From: Mucilaginibacter sp. Bleaf8
GTDB taxonomy: Bacteria; Bacteroidota; Bacteroidia; Sphingobacteriales; Sphingobacteriaceae
Assembly (NCBI RefSeq): GCF_018390515.1
Contig: NZ_JAHBBK010000003.1
Span: 248,001 to 312,000 of the forward strand
Length of the DNA: 64,000 bases
Direction of reading: 5' to 3'
The notes below the pieces were generated by a model. That model worked only from the letters and a program-made list of their open reading frames with translations. It was not told the origin of the DNA and ran no database searches. Below are positions 8,693 to 15,644 of this stretch, piece by piece (positions within the stretch are counted from its first letter, which is position 1; each line of letters begins with the position of its first letter). The position numbers and the translations under genes were made by a program.

Positions 8693-8700
8693 TATATTTG
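8693..8700 (+). promoter_or_regulatory. -7 box before the antitoxin-like gene of island 1
   Basis: TATATTTG matches TAnnTTTG and ends 1 nt before the ATG at 8702. The island 2 copy (31519-31526) has identical placement. Transcription would begin within codons 2-4 of that ATG, which argues that translation starts at the second, conserved Met (8723). Confidence 0.55.
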
Positions 8701-8722
8701 TATGAAGACGTTAACCAACTAT

Positions 8723-8974
8723 ATGCGTACTCCAGCTACAGATAACCTGCGTTCCAAATCTATCTTCGAACTATCGGATGAGGAACTGCGCGAACGGCTG
8801 AGACCGACTGCGGAACAGGTTACCCAAGAAATCTGGGCGAAGAACGGGTACATCACTTACTATGATCCGGCTATCTGCCCGGATACCCTTCACATGATCC
8901 ATGAATACCGCGACCGCAAAGAACTGGTGCGGATAGACCCCAGCGGCACTGTTCACCTGGTTAAAATACTGTAA
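8723..8974 (+). CDS. small antitoxin-like protein paired with a zeta-like kinase
   Basis: About 83 residues if started at the second Met (8723); an ATG at 8702 gives 90. It is about half identical to the product at 31549-31800. Both share an acidic N-terminal block (SIFELSDEELRERLRPT), a GYITYYDPAICPDT motif and HEYRDRKEL. It ends 2 nt before a zeta-toxin-like gene, and the same two-gene order occurs in island 2. I know no described family, and the antitoxin role is inferred from position and size only. It does not resemble the epsilon antitoxin of the classical epsilon-zeta pair that I recall. Confidence 0.65.
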   Translation: MRTPATDNLRSKSIFELSDEELRERLRPTAEQVTQEIWAKNGYITYYDPAICPDTLHMIHEYRDRKELVRIDPSGTVHLVKIL

Positions 8975-8976
8975 TT

Positions 8977-9641
8977 ATGACCAGAGCAAACCCGCAGCTG
9001 CTAATCATCGCGGGGCCCAATGGTGCAGGCAAATCTACCTACTCTAAAGATATGTCCCCGGGGGGTGCCTTCGTATTTGATGCCGACAAAGAAAGAGCCG
9101 TATTTAAAAACAGTTTCCCGATTTACCGGATGAAAGCATTGCTTATGCGGTAGAACAGGTCTTCTTCGACCGGGTTGACCTGTCCTTGAAGCAAAAGGCA
9201 AACCTGACTATCGAAACCAATTTTCGGGACTATAAACTCATGGATACCGTAGAGCGTTTTCGAAAACGTGGCTATAGCACCAGTTTGATCTATTTAGGTT
9301 TGGTCAGTATCGAGCAATCTATCGACCGGGTTCAGCACCGCGTTCGCCAAGGCGGCCATTTTGTAGACAACTACAGCATCCGGTATAACTATGAAGAAGG
9401 CCTCCGAAACCTGGCTTACTTCGCGGATCGATTTGATACTGTAAGGGTAATTGACGCTTCGGGCGATTACCTGAACCTGAAAACATTGTATCAGGCAGTG
9501 GACAGAGAAGTCGTTTCCCTGGCGAACGAACTACCGGGCTGGGTAGCGGAAAGTATAATCACCATGGCGAATAAACTTCGTCCGGGGTACAATCGTGAAC
9601 AGGATGATGAAGAAAACCGACGTCGAGGGCCAAGGCGGTAA
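8977..9641 (+). pseudogene. frameshifted zeta-toxin-like P-loop kinase
   Basis: The ATG at 8977 opens a P-loop protein (LLIIAGPNGAGKSTYSKDM) that closely matches the intact 216-residue gene at 31805. The frame stops at 9151-9153. Adding one A to the A5 run at 9106-9110 restores a continuous match (QFPDLPDESIAYAVEQVFF, then TIETNFRDYKLMD) to the stop at 9641. Zeta toxins phosphorylate UDP-N-acetylglucosamine and block wall synthesis; here this is only family knowledge. The break could be real inactivation, a sequencing error in a homopolymer, or rare slippage. The partner gene just upstream is intact. Confidence 0.75.
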
Positions 9642-9696
9642 TTCTTGAAGCATATGAAATGTTAGGTATGATAAAGAAAAGGTTTTAAGAATAACT

Positions 9697-10467
9697 TTAT
9701 TCTTCATCATTATACTCTACTTTTTTCCTTGTCCAGGGTCCACCGATAAAGTCTCTTTCCGCATCTTCGCCGTAGTCTAAGTCAAATACCTCGTTCAATG
9801 TTTCGTCTCTTAACACAAGTTGCTCTAAAGCAACTATCCGTATATCGTCGGATGCCAGCTCGTCTCCGGTAACAAACTGCCAATCGCCATCGTTTTCATG
9901 CACCACATAGAGAATGGGCTTGCCATCTTCCAGCCACTGCCGTGAAGTAAATGCCGTTAGATTTTTAGGCTCCCTGAATTTAAAATTCATGTTGCGGTCC
10001 AGTAACGGTTGTTTGTAGATAAACACTTCTTCAAAATCCTCCTCCCAGGGAAACCGGTCATTCCGGTCCGTCCAAACCAGTTGAAGCGCAGGAAAATCAT
10101 GATGACCGTAATAATTGATAGCAGCGTTGAAATAATCGCCAACGCCTGCCGGTGCAACAGGCAGAAATGCCGCTCTACTAGCATTAAAGATATCGTCATA
10201 CTCTTTTCCTGTATCTATCCGTTCACCTTGCTTGATAATGGCTGCAACATCATTAATGATCGCATGCCCTAAATCGTTAGACAAGCCAAAACAGATGATC
10301 TCAGGATGGTTATAGTTTTGCCATAAGCCGATGCTGTAGGCAAAAGAGGGTAAATAACCTGTCGAACTGACCATGATGACCTGCAGGCCATATTTTTCAA
10401 TATTGAGGCGGGTCGTTTCCTGTAGCTCTCCGGGGGATATACAATTGTGATCGTTTTCTATGCTCAT
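9697..10467 (-). CDS. DUF4262 domain protein
   Basis: A 256-residue protein whose first ~150 residues match the DUF4262 family: an N-terminal helix then GLQVIMVSSTGYLPSFAYSI, a GLWQNYNHPEIICFGL strand-loop, and a PALQLVWTDRNDRFPWEEDF motif. The C-terminal third is acidic with no recognised domain (LYVVHENDGDWQFVTGDELA). The function of the family is unknown; proteins of this type are often carried on mobile elements. The ATG at 10467 is preferred to the one at 10491, since family members start close to the helix before GLQV. It faces the zeta gene with a 55-bp gap. Confidence 0.8.
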   Translation of the reverse strand: MSIENDHNCISPGELQETTRLNIEKYGLQVIMVSSTGYLPSFAYSIGLWQNYNHPEIICFGLSNDLGHAIINDVAAIIKQGERIDTGKEYDDIFNASRAAFLPVAPAGVGDYFNAAINYYGHHDFPALQLVWTDRNDRFPWEEDFEEVFIYKQPLLDRNMNFKFREPKNLTAFTSRQWLEDGKPILYVVHENDGDWQFVTGDELASDDIRIVALEQLVLRDETLNEVFDLDYGEDAERDFIGGPWTRKKVEYNDEE

Positions 10468-10801
10468 TGCGGTTCGGTACGCAGCCATCATATCTCCAGA
10501 TAGCTTGAAATATCGGCTTTGAAGGCTTTGAGTTCAAATATACTATATCGTTCCAACTATTCTGATCGTAAAGTTTCCTCGTTAAATAGCTTTTTACCTT
10601 TAACTCTGCCAGCCCTTATGAGAGGCAAGGCTTTTACAGAACAAGGCTTTACGACGCTTAAACAGCAGGAAGCAAGAAGCAGGAGAATTGTCAAGGATGG
10701 TGCAGCCGTAGAAAACCAACACCTGCACCATTTACTGTATCCTTGACGATTCTGCTGCGATGCTAATTTTGTGGTAGCGGTGTAAGGCAAGGTAATTTCT
10801 T
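10468..10801. other. 334-bp gene-free stretch with a long inverted repeat
   Basis: No credible gene. It includes the upstream region of the DUF4262 gene and the imperfect inverted repeat at 10678-10756, annotated separately. I see no clear TAnnTTTG promoter for the DUF4262 gene. Confidence 0.6.
10678..10756. repeat. long imperfect inverted repeat
   Basis: Left arm 10678-10705 contains GTCAAGGAT then GGTGCAG; right arm 10723-10756 contains CTGCACC then ATCCTTGAC, with outer AGCAG/CTGCT. The right arm has an 8-9 nt insertion. A transcript in either direction would form a long interrupted hairpin. No T tract follows. Role unknown. Confidence 0.65.
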
Positions 10802-11149
10802 TTATCGCAATTTTAGTGGGTTCCTTAAAACATCATCTAAAGCTTCCTTTTCAATCTCTTCCTGCGAACTGATACGGCACTTTGCCAAGTAATCATCAAT
10901 TTCTTCGCGCTTGAGATAAACCTTTTTGCCGCCTGGTTTATACATCGGCAATTCTTTTCTGCTCGTTAGCTTATAAAGGGCCGACATCGATATACCCATA
11001 TATTCTGCGGCCTGCGCAGTGGTGAGTATGGGCCTATATTTCTGATGACCTTCCATTGGTAAACCGGACAACATTTGTTCTATCCTCGAGATCTTTTCCA
11101 GCAGCAGGGCGATGGCCTGCGGTAACTGGTCGAATGTTAGCTTTTCCAT
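10802..11149 (-). CDS. excisionase-family helix-turn-helix protein
   Basis: A 115-residue protein. An N-terminal helical, probably coiled-coil segment (MEKLTFDQLPQAIALLLEKI) is followed by a MerR/excisionase-type winged HTH (PILTTAQAAEYMGISMSALY, then KELPMYKPGGKKVYLKREEI), as in the HTH_17 family. Such proteins act as recombination directionality factors or regulators on Bacteroidota integrative elements. The start is the ATG at 11149, since the codon at 11158 is TTG. It lies downstream of and in the same direction as the integrase at 11297, which fits a role in excision; that role is an inference. Confidence 0.85.
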   Translation of the reverse strand: MEKLTFDQLPQAIALLLEKISRIEQMLSGLPMEGHQKYRPILTTAQAAEYMGISMSALYKLTSRKELPMYKPGGKKVYLKREEIDDYLAKCRISSQEEIEKEALDDVLRNPLKLR

Positions 11150-11231
11150 TTGGTTCAATTATTTCGTGTTAGCTAATTTACTTGTATCCGCATGTCGCCG
11201 TTACCAGCAAGCATAAGTCTTCACCAGTATT

Positions 11232-11260
11232 AGTCTTACTTATAATTTATAAGTAAGACT
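11232..11260. repeat. 13-bp perfect palindrome between integrase 2 and the excisionase-like gene
   Basis: AGTCTTACTTATA (11232-11244) and TATAAGTAAGACT (11248-11260) with a 3-nt loop. It lies 83 bp upstream of the excisionase-like ATG and 37 bp past the integrase stop. It lacks a T tract and may be an operator for the HTH protein or a terminator. Confidence 0.6.
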
Positions 11261-11296
11261 GATTGTAAATGTTCCTTAATAACACTATCGAGGAAG

Positions 11297-12463
11297 TTAC
11301 TCAAACTTCTCAGCCAGGTAAAGTTCCTGTCCTTTATAGCGCTTTTTGAGTGGCTTCATATCCCGGCTCACCTTGGTATCCGTAACCCTGGCATAAATCT
11401 GCGTCGATCGAATATTTCTGTGTCCTAACATTTGCCCAACGGTTTCTATCGGTACGCCGTTGGTCAGCGTCACCGTCGTGGCGAAGGTGTGCCTGGCACA
11501 ATGAAACGTCAGTCTCTTGGTCCAACTCATAGCTTTGGTAATTTCCTTCAGGTAAGCGTTAGCTTTCTGATTACTGATTTTTGGTAGCAAAAAGTCCTCA
11601 TCCAGAATGCGCGGATAATCTTTGTAGTGATCAATGAGCTTCAACGCTGGACTCAGCAGCGGAACACGAACGCGGTTATTGTTCTTTACCCGGTGGGTCT
11701 GTAGCCACAGCCCGCCGTCTTCCCCTTTCACCAAGTCGGGTTTCTTTAGCTTAATGATATCCGCATATGACAGGCCCGTATAGCAGCTGAAGAGAAAAAG
11801 GTCCCGGACTATGTTCCAGCGTTTACGTGAAAGGTTCTTAGTTGCCAGTGCATGCAGCTCCTCGCTGGTCAGGTACTCACGAAACACCTCTTCTTTTTTT
11901 GCCCTGTAGGCAACAAAAGGATCGCGGTTGATCCAGCCGATTTCCATCGCTACTTTCATGATTGTCCGCAACTTCTTTACCATTTGAACTGCGGTATTGA
12001 TCTTCACGCCGTACTCCGCTTTGAGGTAGTAATCAAAGTCCCTGACGAACCGGTAGTCTATTTCGTCCAGCCGGATATCTTCCGTTTTGCACCGCAGCAT
12101 CAGAAAGCGCTTCAATACCCGAAGCACCGACCTATATTTTTGCAGTGTAGCTGGCCGGTAATCCTTACCGATGAGCCCCGCGATTTGATTGGTATGATAG
12201 TTCCACGCATCGGAAAGCATTTTGGGTGGATCGAGGTCTTCGCCCTGCATCAGCTTCCGGATAAGAAGAGCGGTAAATGGCTTCCCTTCAGCGTACAACT
12301 GCTGTTTGCAGGCGTAGGCACGTGTTCGCAAGGTGTCCAGCCAGCTATTGATCTGTCTGGCTTCGGCATTAGACCCTTTAACTTTTGCCGCCTTGCTGTC
12401 CCATTCCTCACGCTTACACCTGCGCCCTGTGGACCAGTCCTCCCGCTTACCATCCACCGTCAT
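11297..12463 (-). CDS. second tyrosine recombinase of island 1 (start unclear)
   Basis: 388 residues from the first ATG, with a SAM-like core-binding domain and a full catalytic domain: SCYTGLSYADIIKLKKPD, FHCARHTFATTVTLTNG and GHRNIRSTQIYARV. The first ATG lies inside the arm-binding domain: 39 upstream in-frame codons (12464-12580) encode the expected N-terminus (TQTFNLRFYPKRSTSRK), which aligns with the first residues of the integrases at 7379 and 30245. No ATG/GTG/TTG precedes this segment in frame; a TGA abuts the T9 run at 12573-12581. The protein must therefore start on a rare codon or arise by slippage from the HTH frame. It probably belongs to an element nested in or fused with island 1. 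Confidence 0.85.
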   Translation of the reverse strand: MTVDGKREDWSTGRRCKREEWDSKAAKVKGSNAEARQINSWLDTLRTRAYACKQQLYAEGKPFTALLIRKLMQGEDLDPPKMLSDAWNYHTNQIAGLIGKDYRPATLQKYRSVLRVLKRFLMLRCKTEDIRLDEIDYRFVRDFDYYLKAEYGVKINTAVQMVKKLRTIMKVAMEIGWINRDPFVAYRAKKEEVFREYLTSEELHALATKNLSRKRWNIVRDLFLFSCYTGLSYADIIKLKKPDLVKGEDGGLWLQTHRVKNNNRVRVPLLSPALKLIDHYKDYPRILDEDFLLPKISNQKANAYLKEITKAMSWTKRLTFHCARHTFATTVTLTNGVPIETVGQMLGHRNIRSTQIYARVTDTKVSRDMKPLKKRYKGQELYLAEKFE

Positions 12464-12555
12464 ACGGATGAAGATATGATCAGTATCCTTTTTGCGGCTG
12501 GTGGAGCGTTTGGGATAAAAACGCAGATTAAAAGTTTGCGTTTTGGCCGGTAGTA

Positions 12556-12846
12556 CTATTTCTGCTTCGGGCTTTTTTTTTCAGGCCCGGACAACATCTT
12601 TTCAATGTCTTCCTGCTTATAGTAAAGGATACCGCCCACTTTATGGTGATTCAGTGTGCCATTCACTCTCAGGTTCTGCAAGGTACCGGATGAGATTTTC
12701 AGCAGCTTCAGGACATCTTTGGTTTTCAGCCAGCCTTGCGCGGACAGGCCCTGCGTCTGCAGAACTGGCTTAAGCATATCAAAAAGCTCATTTTTAAATT
12801 TTTCAAGGTCTCTCTTGGTTAGTAGTTCATCAGGACTCACACGCAA
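12556..12846 (-). CDS. HTH_17-type DNA-binding protein
   Basis: A 96-residue protein of the same family as those at 17742 and 33446: a helical N-terminus (TKRDLEKFKNELFDMLKPV) then a winged HTH (WLKTKDVLKLLKISSGTLQN, LNHHKVGGILYYKQEDIEKM). No ATG is available at the front: the frame opens with TTG at 12846, and a GTG at 12840 is the alternative. It ends in the A9 run and stops at TAG, which overlaps the upstream extension of the integrase frame. On mobile elements in this group such proteins regulate excision or mobilization genes; the specific target here is unknown. Confidence 0.8.
   Translation of the reverse strand: MRVSPDELLTKRDLEKFKNELFDMLKPVLQTQGLSAQGWLKTKDVLKLLKISSGTLQNLRVNGTLNHHKVGGILYYKQEDIEKMLSGPEKKSPKQK
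12573..12581 (-). promoter_or_regulatory. A9 run, possible -1 slippage site joining HTH and integrase frames
   Basis: On the minus strand nine As occur where the HTH frame reads GAA AAA AAA AGC. A -1 shift on A-AAA-AAA enters the integrase frame directly after its TGA. I see no proven stimulator hairpin or upstream Shine-Dalgarno. Homopolymer error is the main alternative. Confidence 0.3.
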
Positions 12847-13247
12847 TAATAATTTTTGTTATCCATATAGTATCTTCATCGTAATCTGCCTATATAATTG
12901 TACAGGTACATACCCCCCTACAAGCAGGTGTGTTACAAGCGTAGCGCGTTTCACTTCTGCACCACTTGGCTGCGAGGCGTACGGCGGAACATCGTGCAGC
13001 CATTTGCCGCAGCAGCACCTTTTGCTTTACTTCTCGCTCATTTCCACGAATAAGCGAGCCGTTGTATGTGATGGTCAATTGTCTCAAAGCGGTTTTAGCT
13101 TTCTGACATTTAACTTTACTTAGTGAGGCAAACTATTGTCCTCACCCTGCGGCTGTACAAGCAGCCTCTAACTATTCTATTAACTTATATAAAAAACGGA
13201 TCGGCTAAAAATCTCTTTGTTCATCTAATTTATCTTCAGATGCTTCA
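12847..13247 (-). other. 401-bp gene-free stretch downstream of the Cas12f-like gene
   Basis: Both strands have only short, non-credible frames. On the minus strand, in line with the sigma/Cas12f-like operon, it encodes a run of hairpins (annotated as a candidate guide RNA). From 13020 down to 12850 there are further GC-rich interrupted inverted repeats (GGCTGC/GCAGCC within 12968-13003). It then leads into the HTH gene. Confidence 0.6.
13020..13170 (-). ncRNA. candidate guide/scaffold RNA for the Cas12f-like protein
   Basis: The minus strand would fold, 5' to 3', into: GGCTG/CAGCC (13151-13166, loop CTTGTA); GTGAGG/CCTCAC (13123-13145); AAAGC/GCTTT (13086-13102); and a 10-bp stem CTCGCTTATT/AATGAGCGAG with a 6-nt loop and one G-U pair (13033-13058). 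The first hairpin resembles, from memory, the GGGCUGCUUGCAUCAGCC hairpin of the Un1Cas12f1 tracrRNA. AAGTAAAG occurs twice, at 13113-13120 and 13025-13032. It begins 78 bp past the Cas12f-like stop, the usual place for such RNAs. Ends and guide position are unknown; no promoter is certain, so it may be processed from the operon mRNA. Confidence 0.55.
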
Positions 13248-14342
13248 TTATTCTACTATCAGGTTAATGCCTGCCTTATCAGCCTTGTAGGCGATCTTGT
13301 CTTTCAGTTTCCCATAGCTCCAGTTCCGAAGCACAAAGGCTTCCTCTTTGGCCGCTTCCTCTTTCTCCATCTGGTTCGTAAGGATCAATGTTGCCGCATG
13401 ATACTTCAAGCAAAAGTCGATCAGTTTTCGACTATACACCTGCAGCTTGTAGTCCACGTAATCCCGTTCCATGTGGTGGAACTTTTTCAGCGGCTTTTGC
13501 TTCCTTGTCCTGCCGTGCCCGGCTTTATTCATCGTCCAGCTTTTCTGTACCCTGCGCCGGGCGGATTGGATAGCCAGTCTTCGGTACAGAAACTCTTCCT
13601 TATTTCCGATGGTTAGCTGCACCTTTCCGATCCTGACGACCAAAGGGTGCTCTAATGACAGCGAGGCTTCGGCGATCACTTCCTCATTCAGCAGGTGCAC
13701 TTCCTTGTCCTGCTCGAACGTGGCCAACAGGTAGATCTTCTTATGGTCTTCCAGCTTGAGGTAGCTGGTCGAAAGTTTGTATCCGGCGCTCATAACACCG
13801 CGGAGCAAGTCTCGTTTATCGTCGAAGTTTCTCCCTAAGTAGGTCTTGAAGGGAATGCCGAACAGCGTAAACGTAAAGTATGCACCCTCTTTAACTTCGG
13901 CCAGTTTCCTCAGGCACTCCCCGCTGAACGGCATGGCGATCTCTTTCTTAAAGTTTTTGATGGTGCGCTCGCCTGTATAGTAGTGCTGCTTGTCCCGGCT
14001 GAAGCTGCCCACGAGGATATTATTCAGGTTATTGTAAACGTTACTGGGCAATATGCCCTTGAAATGATTTGTGAGAACCTTGTAAGTGGAATTGGTACGC
14101 GAGGAAGTTAAGATGCCGTCGGGGTCCTTACTACCATCGGTCACCTTCAGCTTGATACCTTCTGTTAGGTATACCATATCCTTGATCTGCTCCTGTAGAA
14201 ACTGGTGCGTGTAAACCAAATTGGCGCAGCGGTAGCAGGCACTTTGCCAAGTCATGATCTTGCCTCTCGCTTCATATACAAAGTCCGCATCTGAGCTGTC
14301 GATCAGCAGTTGTATCTTTCGGGTCAGGTGTATCTTTTCCAT
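13248..14342 (-). CDS. nuclease-dead Cas12f/TnpB-like RNA-guided DNA-binding protein
   Basis: A 364-residue protein whose C-terminal half aligns, from memory, with Un1Cas12f1: an AGHG motif (274-277) in MNKAGHGRTRKQKPLKKFHH, a helix matching the Cas12f bridge region (VDYKLQVYSRKLIDFCLKYH) and WSYGKLKDKIAYKADKAGI (341-359), the TnpB/Cas12 segment before RuvC-III. RuvC-I Asp aligns with Ser227 (ASLSLEHPLVV). RuvC-II Glu aligns with Thr322 (LILTNQ). The protein stops at residue 364, before the zinc ribbon and RuvC-III Asp, so no cleavage is expected. The start is the ATG at 14342, 10 nt after the sigma-factor stop. Expected role: RNA-guided DNA binding that recruits the sigma factor. No TnpA or IS ends flank it. 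A plain truncated transposon relic is less likely given the intact operon. Confidence 0.82.
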   Translation of the reverse strand: MEKIHLTRKIQLLIDSSDADFVYEARGKIMTWQSACYRCANLVYTHQFLQEQIKDMVYLTEGIKLKVTDGSKDPDGILTSSRTNSTYKVLTNHFKGILPSNVYNNLNNILVGSFSRDKQHYYTGERTIKNFKKEIAMPFSGECLRKLAEVKEGAYFTFTLFGIPFKTYLGRNFDDKRDLLRGVMSAGYKLSTSYLKLEDHKKIYLLATFEQDKEVHLLNEEVIAEASLSLEHPLVVRIGKVQLTIGNKEEFLYRRLAIQSARRRVQKSWTMNKAGHGRTRKQKPLKKFHHMERDYVDYKLQVYSRKLIDFCLKYHAATLILTNQMEKEEAAKEEAFVLRNWSYGKLKDKIAYKADKAGINLIVE

Positions 14343-14352
14343 ATGCTGCAGG

Positions 14353-15228
14353 TTAAGCGATAAGGAAAGTGACAGGCTTGTGCGCGGCAGCGTCAACATA
14401 AGCAGGCTGACTCCCTTTCTTCTTTTGCAAGCTTACCAGCTTCCATGCTTTGACATATTCGCGCTGCACGTAGGCTTGCGGCAGGTCAAGGTTGACTGCA
14501 ATCCGCTCAAAGCTGTATTTGCTTTCCGAGCGCAAACGGTAGATCTGCGACTGTTCTTTAGAAAGGCCTTCTATATCATATAGCCAGATGCGCTGGTTAA
14601 CATCTGTGGTATGTGCCACGAAAGGTTCTGCAAAGAGCTTCTGCGGTCTGACGAGCATTGTCTTAAGCTTCTCTACACCTTTTCTTACGTCCAGACTGGC
14701 GGCGGTAACGGTGATGTTATAACGTAAAGCAATCTGCTTGTAGCTTAGTCCGTCGATGTAATAAAGTTGTAGCAGGTTCCTTTCCCTGCCGTGCGAGAGA
14801 AACGGAATCATGTCTTTGATTGCTTTCAGCTGGCTTTCGGTTACGGCATCTTCGTCATCTTCCACTAACGGCTCACAAAGACCCAGCACGGTATCGTAAT
14901 CTTCTATGGCGTCCAGGTAAGTGAACCTGCGGTTGAAGCGGCTCACTGGATTGCGGAAGTAGGCATAACATTCCCACTTGACGTTCTGACGAAGGAACCT
15001 AAGTGCATGTTCCTGGCTGGTAATGGTCTCCCGGTAGTTCCAAAGCTTGAGAAAGGCTTCCTGCACAATGTTGTCGATTGTAAAATCATCGTTGAGCATA
15101 CGGATGCCATACCTATGCACGGATGCGTAGAGACACACATAATATTTGTTGAATTTATGAGTATCTGCTATTGCTCCTTTATTAATATCAATTGGGAGCC
15201 TCACATGACTGTAAATGCCGTTATTCAT
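14353..15228 (-). CDS. ECF-type sigma factor with extra C-terminal HTH, partner of the Cas12f-like protein
   Basis: A 291-residue sigma-70-family protein. Region 2 is at ~24-92 (TIDNIVQEAFLKLWNYRETI, core-binding helix) and region 4 at ~135-192 (LLQLYYIDGLSYKQIALRYN, then VRKGVEKLKTML). Ordinary ECF factors of ~190 residues end here; this one adds ~100 residues including a second HTH-like block (GLSKEQSQIYRLRS, SFERIAVNLDLPQAYVQREY, ~220-262) that itself resembles region 4. No anti-sigma gene is adjacent. It is the first gene of the operon and diverges from an XRE regulator across an AT-rich 160-bp gap. Guided delivery by the Cas12f-like protein is an inference. Confidence 0.88.
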   Translation of the reverse strand: MNNGIYSHVRLPIDINKGAIADTHKFNKYYVCLYASVHRYGIRMLNDDFTIDNIVQEAFLKLWNYRETITSQEHALRFLRQNVKWECYAYFRNPVSRFNRRFTYLDAIEDYDTVLGLCEPLVEDDEDAVTESQLKAIKDMIPFLSHGRERNLLQLYYIDGLSYKQIALRYNITVTAASLDVRKGVEKLKTMLVRPQKLFAEPFVAHTTDVNQRIWLYDIEGLSKEQSQIYRLRSESKYSFERIAVNLDLPQAYVQREYVKAWKLVSLQKKKGSQPAYVDAAAHKPVTFLIA

Positions 15229-15388
15229 GATACACTCTAATAATTTTTAAAATTATATAAAAGTGTATTTAAAAGCAACTTAAATTTATAATAATACAAT
15301 TTAAATAGCTTAATAAACCATTTGTATGCAAAAGCGGATTTTTCTATCCTACTTATATTGGCATAAAATAGCTGTGATTGCTACACAA

Positions 15389-15607
15389 ATGGCCGAAAAA
15401 CGTAATTACAATAGGATAAAAGCGGTCCTTGCAGAAAGAGGAAAGACCAACATTTGGCTAGCTGAACAGCTGCAGCGAAATAAAACGACCGTTTCCAAAT
15501 GGTGCACAAATGATATTCAACCTACCGTTGAATCGTTGTTTGAAATAGCAAAAGTATTGGAAGTAGACGTGCGGCAGTTGCTTGTTTCTTCATTGGACGG
15601 GAAATGA
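15389..15607 (+). CDS. XRE-type helix-turn-helix regulator
   Basis: A 72-residue single-domain Cro/CI-type repressor: helices IKAVLAERGKTNIWLAEQLQ, RNKTTVSKWCTNDIQPTVES and LFEIAKVLEVDVRQLL. The start is the ATG at 15389, because the 21 residues encoded further upstream (from 15326) are hydrophobic and not part of the fold. It is divergent from the sigma/Cas12f-like operon and shares its AT-rich intergenic region, so it is the best candidate for controlling that operon. It could also regulate the mobilization genes that converge on it from the right. Confidence 0.85.
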   Translation: MAEKRNYNRIKAVLAERGKTNIWLAEQLQRNKTTVSKWCTNDIQPTVESLFEIAKVLEVDVRQLLVSSLDGK

Positions 15608-15644
15608 GAATGGATATTATTCTTAAGACCTTGGTTCCGACAAA

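Noticed and set aside
12850-13030. A CRISPR array downstream of the Cas12f-like gene
   Set aside because: No regularly spaced identical repeats were found; only short direct repeats such as AAGTAAAG and interrupted palindromes.
13398-13734. Three overlapping plus-strand frames within the Cas12f-like gene
   Set aside because: Shadows of the minus-strand gene; no protein-like composition and no start context.
13248-14342. The Cas12f-like gene as an IS200/IS605 tnpB or a decayed transposon
   Set aside because: No tnpA, no IS-end hairpins nearby, catalytic residues replaced rather than frame broken, and tight coupling to a sigma-factor gene. A domesticated protein fits better.
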